A stretch of 64,000 nt of DNA from Lentimicrobiaceae bacterium (GTDB taxonomy: Bacteria > Bacteroidota > Bacteroidia > Bacteroidales > F082), in contig PANC01000013.1 in NCBI GenBank assembly GCA_002708315.1, forward strand, positions 62,001 through 126,000, read 5' to 3'. A program made the position numbers and the translations under genes. Under the pieces are notes generated by a model. It was not told the origin of the DNA and made no database searches. It saw only the letters and a program-made list of their open reading frames with translations. Shown one piece after another: positions 19,333 through 28,847 of the stretch. Positions within the stretch are counted from its first letter, which is position 1. Every line of letters starts with the position of its first letter.

Positions 19333-22300
19333 ATGCAGAATAGAGGAGCTATTAAGTTTTTTGCAATCGCCTTTGCTTTAGTCTGTCTTTACCAGCTCAG
19401 TTTTACTTATGTAACTGGTAGAGTTGAAAAGAAAGCCAAAGAATATGCAAGGAGTGAAGCTACAATCCAAGAGGCTAGAAGCATCGCAAAAGGAAATGAA
19501 GGTATGGTAACATACTTAACTGACTCAATTGCTAGTGCAAAAGAGCAGTATTACCTAGATAGTATTTCCAATGTTGTAGTTTACAACATACTCGTTACAG
19601 AATATACATTCAAAGAATGTAGAGAAAGAGAGCTGAATTTAGGGCTTGACCTAAAAGGAGGAATGAACGTAGTATTAGAGGTATCTGTTGGAGATATTGT
19701 CAATGCTCTTTCTGGAAATAGCCAAGATCCAGTATTTAGAAAAGCCATGAAAATGGCTTATGAAAAGCAAAAGTCAAGTGGTCAAGGGTTTGTAACTCTT
19801 TTTGGAGAATCATTTAATGAAGCTGATCCAAATGCAAGACTTGCCTCCATATTTCTATATGAATTTAAGGACAAAGGTATTACAACTAATTCCTCCAATG
19901 AGGAGGTTTTGGAGGTAATAAATACAGAAGCCAATGAAGCCATAGATCGATCTTATCAGATTCTTAGAACTCGTATTGATAGATTTGGTGTTGCTCAACC
20001 TAACATACAAAAGTTAGCAACAACGGGGCGAATTGCCATTGAGCTCCCAGGCATCAAGGATCCTGATCGCGTAAGAAAATTACTTCAGGGTACTGCTAAA
20101 CTTGAATTTTGGGAAACATATAACTTCTCAGATCTTTACACTTATTTTGATGAAGCAAATGCAACACTCAGAACTGAAGAAATTCTAGAAGAAGAAACAA
20201 AAATTGCTGAGGAAGCAAAAGAAGCAGCTCAGAATGCTAATAACGATGGAGAGCCAGCATCCATATCAGAAACAGATGATGATAAAGAAATATCTGAACC
20301 ATCCAAAGCTGAGGAAGAAACAAATAAACTTTTAGAACAGATCGAAGCGGATACAACAGCTGATTCAGCTGAGGATATGAATTTCTCAGATTATGCTAAG
20401 AAATATCCCCTTTATGCCTATCTGCAGCCATCTTATGCTCAAAATGAAGCAGGAACTCCATATCCAGCTCAAACAGCTCGTGTAGGTTTTGCAGCCATTA
20501 AAGATACAGCACGTATTAATCGAATGTTAAGTTTGACCAAAGACTTATTTCCAAGAGATTTAAGGTTGGTTTGGACTGTTAAGCCAAGCCCACAATCACC
20601 TGATGTGCTTGAATTGATTGCTCTTAAAGCTAGCTCCCGTGATGGCAGTGCCGCACTTGGTGGTGATGTTATTGTTGATGCCAATCAAGATTATGATCAA
20701 AATGGTGGCATTGCTGTTGACATGCAAATGAATGCTCAGGGTGCTAAAATATGGAAACGTTTAACTGGTGAAAACATTGGCAATCAAATTGCAATTGTTC
20801 TTGACAATTATGTTTACTCTTTCCCTGTTGTTAATGGTGAAATACCAAACGGTAGATCATCTATCTCAGGTGGGAACATGGACTTAAATGAGGCACTTGA
20901 CCTTGCAAATATTCTTAAGGCAGGTAAACTCCCAGCTCCAGCACGTATTGTTGAAGAGGCTGTAGTTGGACCATCACTTGGTCGTGAAGCTGTTAAGTCT
21001 GGAATGAACTCCTTTATTTTAGCTTTTATTCTAGTGCTTGCATATATGATTGTTTACTATAACCGTGCAGGACTTGTTGCTAATTTTGCACTTATATCTA
21101 ACATGTTCTTCTTGTTTGGTGTTCTGGCTTCACTTGGTGCTGTTCTTACACTCCCAGGTATGGCAGGTATCGTGCTAACATTAGGTATGGCAGTTGATGC
21201 AAACGTTATTATATATGAACGTATTAAAGAGGAATTAAGAGCAGGTAAAGGCCTTAGACTTGCCATAACAGATGGTTATCAGAATGCTTATTCAGCTATT
21301 ATAGATGGTAACGTAACAACATTGCTTACGGGTATAGTTCTATATGTATTTGGTACTGGTCCGGTGCAAGGTTTTGCAACTACACTTATTATTGGTATTC
21401 TGTCTTCATTATTCTCTGCAATATTTATATCCAGAATGATTTTCACATGGATGTTGAATACAAACAAGAAAATAAATTTCTCCACAAAACTTACAGCAAA
21501 TGTTCTTTCGAATACAAGCTTCAATTTCATTAATGCAAGAAAGAAAGCTTATATAATCTCACTGATTTTGATTATTGTTAGTCTTGGTTCTTTATTCACT
21601 AAAGGTTTAAATTTTGGGATTGATTTTACAGGAGGTAGAACATATGTTATCAGATTTGATAGAGATGTAGATACGGAAGAAGCAAGAAAGATTCTAACTT
21701 CTGAATTTGACAATAATTCTCCCGAGGTAAAAACATTTGGTGCAAATTCACAAATCAAAGTAACTACTAAGTATCTTATTGATGATGATGGTGCCGAGGT
21801 AGACTCAATAATTCAAATTAAATTACACAATGGATTGAAATCTTTCTATGCCCAGAAGATTGAATATGTTGATTTCTCATCAGATACAGAAGGAGAAAAT
21901 AAATTATTGGGAATCCTAAGCTCCCAAAAAATAGGACCTACAATCGCATATGATATTCGTACAAAAGCTTACTTTGCTATTTTCTTTGCGTTAATAATTA
22001 TCTTTATATACATAGCTATAAGGTTTAGGAAATGGCAGTACGGCGTTGCCGGTGTTGCAGCTGTTTTCCATGATACATTAATTACAATGGGATTATTCTC
22101 CATATTCTACGGAGTACTTCCATTTAGTATGGAAATTGATCAGGCATTCATTGCAGCTATACTAACAATTATTGGTTACTCCATTAATGACACAGTTATT
22201 ATCTTTGATAGAATCAGGGAAAACACTCAACTATTTCCAAAACATTCCATTAAGAGTAATATAAATGTTGGGCTAAATAGCACACTTGCCAGAACATTGA

Positions 22301-22527
22301 ATACTTCAGGTACTACTCTTGTTGTTCTTCTTGTAATATTCATATTTGGTGGCGAAGTAATACGTGGATTCATTTTCGCTCTTTTAGTTGGAGTATTAGT
22401 TGGTACATATTCTTCATTATTTACTGCAAGTCCTATAGCTTATGACCTCCTTGGTGGTGACAAAGAAGAAAAAGCAACTTTGGAGAAAGAAGCTAGATTA
22501 AAATCCAAAAAAGGTAAAAAGAAATAA
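19333..22527 (+). CDS. secDF: Fused protein translocase subunit SecDF
   Basis: A 1064-residue fusion of SecD and SecF, the proton-driven accessory of SecYEG that pulls exported proteins across the inner membrane. The SecD half has an N-terminal helix, the LGLDLKGGMNVVLEV motif, periplasmic P1 domain and GMAVDANVIIYERIKEE in its membrane part. The SecF half starts near residue 720 with LNFGIDFTGGRTYVI and contains GYSINDTVIIFDRIREN. An acidic, low-complexity insert (about residues 281-347, Glu/Ala/Asp-rich) interrupts the periplasmic domain; inserts there occur in related fusions. It is a single gene flanked by its own promoter and a strong terminator. Confidence 0.97.
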   Translation: MQNRGAIKFFAIAFALVCLYQLSFTYVTGRVEKKAKEYARSEATIQEARSIAKGNEGMVTYLTDSIASAKEQYYLDSISNVVVYNILVTEYTFKECRERELNLGLDLKGGMNVVLEVSVGDIVNALSGNSQDPVFRKAMKMAYEKQKSSGQGFVTLFGESFNEADPNARLASIFLYEFKDKGITTNSSNEEVLEVINTEANEAIDRSYQILRTRIDRFGVAQPNIQKLATTGRIAIELPGIKDPDRVRKLLQGTAKLEFWETYNFSDLYTYFDEANATLRTEEILEEETKIAEEAKEAAQNANNDGEPASISETDDDKEISEPSKAEEETNKLLEQIEADTTADSAEDMNFSDYAKKYPLYAYLQPSYAQNEAGTPYPAQTARVGFAAIKDTARINRMLSLTKDLFPRDLRLVWTVKPSPQSPDVLELIALKASSRDGSAALGGDVIVDANQDYDQNGGIAVDMQMNAQGAKIWKRLTGENIGNQIAIVLDNYVYSFPVVNGEIPNGRSSISGGNMDLNEALDLANILKAGKLPAPARIVEEAVVGPSLGREAVKSGMNSFILAFILVLAYMIVYYNRAGLVANFALISNMFFLFGVLASLGAVLTLPGMAGIVLTLGMAVDANVIIYERIKEELRAGKGLRLAITDGYQNAYSAIIDGNVTTLLTGIVLYVFGTGPVQGFATTLIIGILSSLFSAIFISRMIFTWMLNTNKKINFSTKLTANVLSNTSFNFINARKKAYIISLILIIVSLGSLFTKGLNFGIDFTGGRTYVIRFDRDVDTEEARKILTSEFDNNSPEVKTFGANSQIKVTTKYLIDDDGAEVDSIIQIKLHNGLKSFYAQKIEYVDFSSDTEGENKLLGILSSQKIGPTIAYDIRTKAYFAIFFALIIIFIYIAIRFRKWQYGVAGVAAVFHDTLITMGLFSIFYGVLPFSMEIDQAFIAAILTIIGYSINDTVIIFDRIRENTQLFPKHSIKSNINVGLNSTLARTLNTSGTTLVVLLVIFIFGGEVIRGFIFALLVGVLVGTYSSLFTASPIAYDLLGGDKEEKATLEKEARLKSKKGKKK

Positions 22528-22550
22528 ACCTAAATATTAAAAATTACCAA

Positions 22551-22582
22551 ATCCCGTTTCATAACAGAGACGGGATTTTTTT
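22551..22582 (+). terminator. Rho-independent terminator of secDF
   Basis: ATCCCGTTTC (22551-22560), loop ATAACA, GAGACGGGAT (22567-22576), then a T run to 22582. The 10-bp stem has a single G-T pair. It lies 24 bases past the secDF stop. Confidence 0.9.
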
Positions 22583-22696
22583 ATGCAAATTATAATCTCA
22601 AGGTTTATCTTACTCAGTATTTCTAAATTTAAGTTATATGCTTATTTTTAACTTACTTTGTAAATATTAATCACACTAAATAAACACTAAAAAAAG

Positions 22697-23194
22697 ATGA
22701 AGAAATCATTAATACTAGCAAGCTTAATTACCATAATAAGCACTTTTTCCATTAAAGCATACTCTCATTGTGAAATACCTTGTGGTATTTATAACGACCA
22801 ACTTAGAATAGAATTAATTAAAGAGCATATTGAAACTATTAATAAAGCAATGACCAACATAGTTGAGCTTCAGAGTAGCGATAGCATAAATTACAATCAG
22901 CTAGTTAGATGGATAAGTACAAAAGATGATCATGCAAGTAAAATACAATATATCGTTCAACAATATTTTTTAACACAAAGAGTAAAGTCTAAGCCATCAT
23001 CTGATGAAGAAAGTTATACAATATACATAAGTCAGCTAACTTATTTGCATCAATTAACTGTATATGCTATGAAAGCAAAACAAACAACAGATGCTAAATA
23101 TGTAACTGATATGAATAATGCATTAATTGGGTTTGAGAAAGCTTATTTTAAAGATTCAGTGCACAAACATGGTGCTAATGGAGAACATAAATAA
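22697..23194 (+). CDS. sodN: Exported nickel superoxide dismutase
   Basis: Ni-SOD dismutates superoxide using a Ni ion held by the first residues of the mature protein. The 165-residue product has a Sec-type signal (MKKSLILASLITIIS... to AYS) followed directly by HCEIPCGIY at residues 24-32. Numbering from His24 as residue 1, this reproduces the nickel hook exactly: His1, Cys2, Pro5, Cys6, Gly7 and Tyr9. The following four-helix region (VRWISTKDDHAS, IVQQYFLTQRVK) matches Ni-SOD. Cleavage by signal peptidase after Ser23 would free the His1 amine needed for Ni binding; no sodX protease gene is adjacent. folC follows after 14 bases. A near-consensus TTACTTTG lies about 40 bases upstream. Confidence 0.92.
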   Translation: MKKSLILASLITIISTFSIKAYSHCEIPCGIYNDQLRIELIKEHIETINKAMTNIVELQSSDSINYNQLVRWISTKDDHASKIQYIVQQYFLTQRVKSKPSSDEESYTIYISQLTYLHQLTVYAMKAKQTTDAKYVTDMNNALIGFEKAYFKDSVHKHGANGEHK

Positions 23195-23208
23195 CTAAGT
23201 GTAGAATT

Positions 23209-24501
23209 ATGAATTATAAGGAAACACTTTCTTGGCTTTTTTCTCATCTACCAATGTTCCAGAGAGTTGGAGATCCTGCATATAAGGCAGATTTGGTTAA
23301 TACCAAGGCAATTCTATCAGCACTGGGAAATCCTCAAAATGGGTTTAAAGCAATTCACATTGCTGGCACAAACGGAAAAGGAAGTGTTTCGCATATAATA
23401 TCATCAATACTTCAAGAGGCTGGTTATAAAACTGGCCTATATACATCCCCTCATCTAAAAGACTTTAGGGAAAGAATTAAGATTAACGGAGAATTAATAT
23501 CCGAAAATAATGTTACTGAATTTATTACAGCAAATAAACCTTTATTTGAAAATCAAAAATCTTCATTTTTTGAAATGACTGTTGGTATGGCATTTGACCA
23601 TTTTAACAAGGAGAATGTTGAAATAGCAGTTATTGAAACTGGTATGGGAGGTCGTTTTGATTCCACTAATTTATGTAACCCCATTTTATCAATAATTACG
23701 AATATAGGATTTGATCATACTAAATTCCTAGGTAATACTCTGGAAAAAATCGCATTTGAAAAAGCAGGTATTATCAAGGATAATATACCTGTAATTATTG
23801 GTAAACATCAGTCTGAAACTGACAATATATTCCTAGTTACAGCTAATGATCATAAGTCTAAATTAGAGTTTGCAGAAAACATAGTCGACATTAGAAGTAT
23901 TAACGCTAATGACAATACTAACCTCAGCTACGATATATGGAAAGGTGACAATAATGTAATTAATAATTTGTCCTCTCCCCTCTCAGGCTTATATCAAAAT
24001 GAAAATATCACAACTGCTTTGGCATCAATATTTACCTTAAATGATGCAGGTATATTTTACATGGAGGAAGAACATATAAGAAATGGCATTGAAAATAGCA
24101 TTAAAAACACAGGGTTTTATGGTAGGTGGCAAACCATCAATACAAACCCATTAGTAATATGTGATGCTGGTCATAACATTGACGGAATTAAATCAATAAT
24201 AAATCAATTCCGTGACATGTTGTATAACCAGCTCCATTTTGTTATAGGTATGGTTGCTGACAAAGATACATTTGAAATACTTAATCTTCTGCCAAAGAAT
24301 GGCCTTTATTACTATTGTAAACCAAACATTCCAAGAGGTTTAGATGAAAAATCTCTCGCTGATGTAGCTTTTAAGGCGGGTTTAAACGGTAAAACATATA
24401 CATCTGTTACCCAGGCATTGAATTCTGCAAAAAATAATGCTAGTGTTGACGATTTAATATTTGTTGGTGGAAGTACATTTGTTGTTGCTGAAGTAATCTA
24501 A
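23209..24501 (+). CDS. folC: Folylpolyglutamate synthase / dihydrofolate synthase
   Basis: FolC adds glutamate to dihydropteroate and to folates. The 430-residue protein has the Mur-ligase-like P-loop IAGTNGKGSVSHII near residue 50, the YTSPHLKDFRERI motif, GMGGRFDSTN, and a C-terminal domain with DAGHNIDG. Length is normal. It lies between the Ni-SOD (14 bases) and the TylF-type methyltransferase (11 bases), suggesting a three-gene transcript; no functional link is obvious. Confidence 0.95.
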   Translation: MNYKETLSWLFSHLPMFQRVGDPAYKADLVNTKAILSALGNPQNGFKAIHIAGTNGKGSVSHIISSILQEAGYKTGLYTSPHLKDFRERIKINGELISENNVTEFITANKPLFENQKSSFFEMTVGMAFDHFNKENVEIAVIETGMGGRFDSTNLCNPILSIITNIGFDHTKFLGNTLEKIAFEKAGIIKDNIPVIIGKHQSETDNIFLVTANDHKSKLEFAENIVDIRSINANDNTNLSYDIWKGDNNVINNLSSPLSGLYQNENITTALASIFTLNDAGIFYMEEEHIRNGIENSIKNTGFYGRWQTINTNPLVICDAGHNIDGIKSIINQFRDMLYNQLHFVIGMVADKDTFEILNLLPKNGLYYYCKPNIPRGLDEKSLADVAFKAGLNGKTYTSVTQALNSAKNNASVDDLIFVGGSTFVVAEVI

Positions 24502-24512
24502 ACCTTCTATTT

Positions 24513-25253
24513 ATGAGCACCTATGAAATTATTCAAATCCTTCTTATATCAATTTTATTAGTTTATGCAGCCTATTATGTCTATTCTAGCTTTTTTAGCA
24601 GGGTAAATGAACCAACCATATGGAAGAATGCGATTAAGCAAGGTGATGTCTCAAAAAATCTCATTAAACTCGAAAGAAGTTACAAGGACAAATATAGGTT
24701 TCTAAATTTCTGGTATCAAGTCAACAGACTTAGAAAAGAAAACATAGATGGAGCATTTGCAGAACTTGGTGTTTACAAGGGAGATTCAGCTCAAATTTTA
24801 CACGAAATGGATAATAAAAGGGAGTTTCATCTATTTGATACTTTTGAGGGATTTAACCAGAATGACCTGGACATTGAAACAGGTAAAGCTGCTACCTATA
24901 ATATTTATGACTTTGCAGATACATCTTATGAAAGAGTAAAACAGAAGTTAGCCTCAGACAAATATATATTTCATGTAGGTCATTTTCCTGGCACCACAAA
25001 AAACATTAAAGAAACCAAGTATGCACTTGTAAATATGGATGCAGATTTATATAATCCTACATTGGCTGGGCTAAATTTCTTTTATCCTAGGTTAACTCAT
25101 GGCGGTGTTATAATAATTCATGATTATAAGCCAGAATGGCCAGGTATTATGAAGGCAGTAAATGAATATGCATCCAAGATATCTGTGCCAATAGTTCCTT
25201 TAACTGATGAAGATTGCAGCGTTATGTTATTCAAGGAAAGAGCAATAAGCTAA
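24513..25253 (+). CDS. TylF/MycF-type methyltransferase with N-terminal membrane anchor
   Basis: A 246-residue protein with one N-terminal hydrophobic helix (about residues 8-27), then a class-I SAM-dependent methyltransferase domain of the macrocin O-methyltransferase (TylF) group. Visible motifs are FAELGVYKGDSAQ (SAM binding), HLFDTFEGF, a NMDADLYNPT metal/SAM segment and IIIHDYKPEW near the C-terminus. Characterised relatives methylate sugar hydroxyls with Mg2+. The membrane anchor suggests a lipid-linked or envelope substrate, but this is inference; no glycan genes adjoin it. Confidence 0.85.
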   Translation: MSTYEIIQILLISILLVYAAYYVYSSFFSRVNEPTIWKNAIKQGDVSKNLIKLERSYKDKYRFLNFWYQVNRLRKENIDGAFAELGVYKGDSAQILHEMDNKREFHLFDTFEGFNQNDLDIETGKAATYNIYDFADTSYERVKQKLASDKYIFHVGHFPGTTKNIKETKYALVNMDADLYNPTLAGLNFFYPRLTHGGVIIIHDYKPEWPGIMKAVNEYASKISVPIVPLTDEDCSVMLFKERAIS

Positions 25254-25331
25254 CAACCTTATTTCGGTGTATAGTTATTACATAATGTATTTTAATTTTA
25301 GTAACTAAACCCGAGAAGTAAGCTAAGTTCT

Positions 25332-25339
25332 TATTTTTG
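25332..25339 (+). promoter_or_regulatory. -7 promoter box for the gamma-CA-like gene
   Basis: TATTTTTG, perfect TAnnTTTG, 19 bases before the ATG at 25359. No clear TTG at the -33 position. Confidence 0.55.
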
Positions 25340-25358
25340 CATTTTGTAAAATATCATA

Positions 25359-25871
25359 ATGGCACTAATTAAATCAGTTAAAGGAATAGTCCCAAAAATT
25401 GGGAAGAGCTGCTTTCTAGCAGACAATTCAACCATCACAGGTGATGTAGTAATCGGAAACAATTGCAGTATTTGGTTTAATGCCGTTGTAAGAGGCGATG
25501 TACATAAAATAAGAATTGGAGATAACGTAAATATCCAAGACAATGCAGTAGTTCATTGCACTTATAAGAAAGCCTCGGTTAAAATCGGTAACAACGTATC
25601 AATAGCTCATTCTGCAATCATACATGGATGTACAATTTATGACAATGTTCTTATTGGAATGGGAGCTATTATCATGGATGGAGTAATAATTGAAAGCAAT
25701 TCAATAATAGCAGCTGGAGCTGTTGTTTCAAAAAATACTTTAGTTAAGTCAGGAAGTGTATATGGAGGCATCCCAGCCAAGCTTATCAAAACTGTTGACA
25801 AAGATCTTTTAGAAGGTGAAATCAATAGAATAGCTGATAACTACAATATGTATGCAAGCTGGTATGATTAA
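25359..25871 (+). CDS. Gamma-carbonic-anhydrase-like hexapeptide protein (YrdA family)
   Basis: A 170-residue left-handed beta-helix protein with tandem hexapeptide repeats (VVIGNNCSIW, VKIGNNVSIAHS, VLIGMGAIIM and so on) and a short C-terminal helix. Three His at the expected gamma-carbonic-anhydrase positions are present (NAVVHC, SIAHSAIIHG), so a zinc or iron site is plausible. Homologues include YrdA/PaaY-type proteins with weak or undefined activity. Its own promoter suggests independent expression; it converges with the porin gene 11 bases downstream. Confidence 0.88.
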   Translation: MALIKSVKGIVPKIGKSCFLADNSTITGDVVIGNNCSIWFNAVVRGDVHKIRIGDNVNIQDNAVVHCTYKKASVKIGNNVSIAHSAIIHGCTIYDNVLIGMGAIIMDGVIIESNSIIAAGAVVSKNTLVKSGSVYGGIPAKLIKTVDKDLLEGEINRIADNYNMYASWYD

Positions 25872-25882
25872 TGCATTTGGGC

Positions 25883-27328
25883 TCACTTTACAAAGTATCT
25901 CAATGATACCATAAACTGCTGGCTCCTATATTCATTACTCACAGGATTGGTTTGGTAATTATCGGATGTATACAGGTAATAATCCTCATTTTTTGAGGAG
26001 TAAACATAAGCGAAGTCCAGGGCCAAATCATTATTTCTATACCCTATCCCACCACTGAAAGATTGTCTTTTACCATCATTAATATTATTGGCATATGGAC
26101 TACCGTAAAGTGCATATCCCCCTCTAAAACTTAGATTTGAGTACCTATACTCTATACCACCTCTGAAATTATGAGTTTGTTTAAATACACTGCTTATATC
26201 AGAATTAACTTCGTTATAGCCATAACCTCTTGATGAAAATTTTGATTTCGAATAATCCGTGTATTCATAATCAAGTGTAACAAAAGCATTTTGCCCAAAA
26301 ATAAATCCTGCACTTCCTATTGCTCTCAATGGAGTTGTCATATCATAATCAAAAGTGCCAAGTATTGATTCGTAGGAGTCAACCCCAACTAAATCTGCAG
26401 TAGTATTTGTATACCATGTATCGCTCATACTCCAATAGTATGTTGGGGTATGAAATGCTCCACCCAACCTTAACCATTCAGTGGGTTTAAAAATCATTCC
26501 CAGTTTGAGGTTAATACCCCATCCAGTAGTTGTTAGGTTTTCTGTAACACTCCAGTCCGTAAAGTAGGGTATTGTGTCGGCAATATCAAACTCAGAATAA
26601 TATGATTCTCTAAAATATCTTGTATATGGCAAGCCTATGGTAGCTCCTATATATAACTTATCATTATAGTTTCCTGATAAGGTAAAAAGCCACTCATTAG
26701 TTGACCCCTTACTTTTTATATTTTGTTGCTGCAAAACACCACCAAAATTAATAGGAGATGTATACTGATCAACAGTGCCTGGAATAGTATCTATTAGATA
26801 AAGATACCAAGCAGGATAAAGTTCGTAAGGATCATTTCCTTCAATATCATCATAATATACCCCATTTGCTAGGTCTCTGTAAACATCCAATTTGGAATCC
26901 AATGTATTTTTTCCTTGCATGTTAACGGAACTATTATAATTGTTTAACCTGTTCATACCAAATCCAAATTGAATAAATTTCCATCCATTTTTAGACAATG
27001 GTTTTACAATAACATATCCCATATTACTAAGGTCAAATATGCTCCTTGAATCTTCACTTAAGTCTCCATTATACAATGATGAAGCCTTTGTTGTTGAAAC
27101 CTCAGGGGTAATAGAATAAACACCTCTTCGATATAAACCCATTCCTGCAGGATTTGTGCTTGCTGACAAAAAATCAGCACCTATGGCACCCATTGATCCT
27201 GCAAGAGCCATGCTTCTTGCTGTTCCTTGATAGTATACCTGCGAAAATCTTAATGCATCATCTGCATATTGAGCATTTACCATGAACGATAATAAAAATA
27301 GTCCAACTACGATACCTAATCTTTTCAT
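25883..27328 (-). CDS. Outer-membrane protein, OmpP1/FadL-like
   Basis: A 481-residue secreted beta-barrel protein: signal peptide (MKRLGIVVGLFLLSFMVNAQ), then the N-terminal hatch-like segment typical of the OmpP1/FadL/TodX family (GTARSMALAGSMGAIGADFLSASTNPAGMGLY), then about 14 amphipathic strands ending in a MVSLRYFVK C-terminus. FadL-like proteins admit hydrophobic compounds across the outer membrane; substrate here is unknown. It is separated from the upstream lipoprotein gene (same strand) by about 85 bases. Confidence 0.85.
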   Translation of the reverse strand: MKRLGIVVGLFLLSFMVNAQYADDALRFSQVYYQGTARSMALAGSMGAIGADFLSASTNPAGMGLYRRGVYSITPEVSTTKASSLYNGDLSEDSRSIFDLSNMGYVIVKPLSKNGWKFIQFGFGMNRLNNYNSSVNMQGKNTLDSKLDVYRDLANGVYYDDIEGNDPYELYPAWYLYLIDTIPGTVDQYTSPINFGGVLQQQNIKSKGSTNEWLFTLSGNYNDKLYIGATIGLPYTRYFRESYYSEFDIADTIPYFTDWSVTENLTTTGWGINLKLGMIFKPTEWLRLGGAFHTPTYYWSMSDTWYTNTTADLVGVDSYESILGTFDYDMTTPLRAIGSAGFIFGQNAFVTLDYEYTDYSKSKFSSRGYGYNEVNSDISSVFKQTHNFRGGIEYRYSNLSFRGGYALYGSPYANNINDGKRQSFSGGIGYRNNDLALDFAYVYSSKNEDYYLYTSDNYQTNPVSNEYRSQQFMVSLRYFVK

Positions 27329-27414
27329 TATACAAGCTTTATCTATTAATAAATATTTTGAAATATTTCTTCCAGAAAATAAACCATCTATATGCAGTTT
27401 TTCATGGCAAACAG

Positions 27415-28761
27415 CTACTTTCTTCCACCTCTTGAACCAGTTGATGTAGACCTACTACCTCCCGAACTACTACTTCTGCTTTTGCTTCCTCCACTATAAC
27501 TACTGCTGTTGCTATTACTATTGGAAGGAGAGCTATAGGTTCTTGATGAACTCCTGCTAGTGGGAGAGCTATAGCTCTTCGGTGCAACATTGCTAGTCCT
27601 GCTAGTACTCTGTCGTGTGGATACTTTTGAAGTTGTACTACTTTTTGAATTATACCCCTGCTGAGAAGACCTATTGTATGTACTGGTATTATTTTGGTAA
27701 TTCACGTCACTATTATTTGTTTTGGGCCTAACATATTCTTTACTTGATCTTGGCTGACGCGAAGGTAAACTTTCATACGATTTAGGTTTCTGATACTTTG
27801 CCTCTGATCTTTGAGTTGAAATAGCAGATGGTTTTTGATATTTTGAATTTGACCTTGAGGTAGCAACTTTTGAACCCACATCAGATTTACCAATTGATTC
27901 TGACCTTGGCTTTATAATTGTTCCCCCATTTGTTATTTCGGTTCTTGTGGTGCTATATTTTTTATCCGTTGTAGTTTTTGTACTTCTACTATTACTTATG
28001 GTAGTATTACTACTATTATTTGAACTTGATGACGCGACACCATATGAGGAAGATCTTCCAGAATTTGATCTTGGGATTGCACTCCCACCAGCTCCTCTTC
28101 CTCTTGGCTGATAAGATACTGTTTGACCATAATCAGGGTAATAACCTCCTCCAGGATATCCAGGATAGTAACCACCACCGGCATAAAAACCATCCCAATA
28201 GCCATAGTTATAACCTGACCAATAATTCCCATAGTAAGAAGGGTAACCCCAGCCGTAGTAAGGATATCCCCAGTATGGGTTACCATAACCGTATGAAAAA
28301 CCATATCCTAATCCCATTCCAAAACTGAGCGAGATATTAGATCCCCCCGTTCCACAACTATAACATTCATTGGTATATCCAGAGGAATAATAATCATCAC
28401 TTACCCCATTACCATTAAATCTGTTTATGCGTGAGGCATAATCAGATTCATAATATTGATCAACAAATTCATATTCTCCTGATGAATTTTGGCCTAGGGC
28501 AGTTCCAGCAGCCTCGGAGTATTCAGAAACATATGCCCCTGTTTCTTCAGGTTGCGATATAGTTCGAGAATTATCACTGTCATTACCGTGGTTTTGAGCT
28601 CTTTCCTGAAAATCATCCCAGTTATACTGAGTAGGATTATTTGATTTTGATGAATAATATGCATCATCATTTGGTAAATTGCTTGTTGAAGAGCATGAAA
28701 CAATAATTAATGCCATCAGAACAAACATTATATAGCTAAGTGATTTATTTATAGTTTCCAT
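27415..28761 (-). CDS. Low-complexity Gly/Tyr- and Ser/Arg-rich lipoprotein
   Basis: A 448-residue putative lipoprotein with no recognised domain. The start at 28761 (METINKSLSY) gives a clean lipoprotein signal with lipobox MALIIVSC (Cys23); an upstream ATG at 28791 only adds ten residues. Mature regions: Asn/Ser/Asp-rich ~25-145; Gly/Tyr/Trp/Pro-rich with many YGYW, GYYPG-type units ~145-215; then a basic Ser/Thr/Arg/Asn-rich tail that includes repeated YQKP motifs and ends SRGGRK. The sequence looks intrinsically disordered; a surface or extracellular-matrix role is conceivable but not shown. Its strong compositional bias makes long open shadows in other frames. Confidence 0.72.
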   Translation of the reverse strand: METINKSLSYIMFVLMALIIVSCSSTSNLPNDDAYYSSKSNNPTQYNWDDFQERAQNHGNDSDNSRTISQPEETGAYVSEYSEAAGTALGQNSSGEYEFVDQYYESDYASRINRFNGNGVSDDYYSSGYTNECYSCGTGGSNISLSFGMGLGYGFSYGYGNPYWGYPYYGWGYPSYYGNYWSGYNYGYWDGFYAGGGYYPGYPGGGYYPDYGQTVSYQPRGRGAGGSAIPRSNSGRSSSYGVASSSSNNSSNTTISNSRSTKTTTDKKYSTTRTEITNGGTIIKPRSESIGKSDVGSKVATSRSNSKYQKPSAISTQRSEAKYQKPKSYESLPSRQPRSSKEYVRPKTNNSDVNYQNNTSTYNRSSQQGYNSKSSTTSKVSTRQSTSRTSNVAPKSYSSPTSRSSSRTYSSPSNSNSNSSSYSGGSKSRSSSSGGSRSTSTGSRGGRK

Positions 28762-28773
28762 CTTTATGATTTG

Positions 28774-28803
28774 TTGTGCAATTGTAAACATTGTTTAATT
28801 TTG
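28774..28803 (+). promoter_or_regulatory. proS promoter
   Basis: TTG at 28774-28776, 19 bases, then TAATTTTG at 28796-28803, both consensus elements, 44 bases before the proS ATG. It overlaps the upstream end of the divergent lipoprotein gene. Confidence 0.7.
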
Positions 28804-28847
28804 CGGTTCGATAGTTAAAAATACAAAGACTGTACCAAAGTTTAAAA

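Noticed and set aside
27996-28328. Several open frames overlapping the Gly/Tyr-rich lipoprotein gene on both strands
   Set aside because: Low-complexity codon composition leaves stops rare in other frames. Only the lipoprotein frame has a signal sequence and lipobox.
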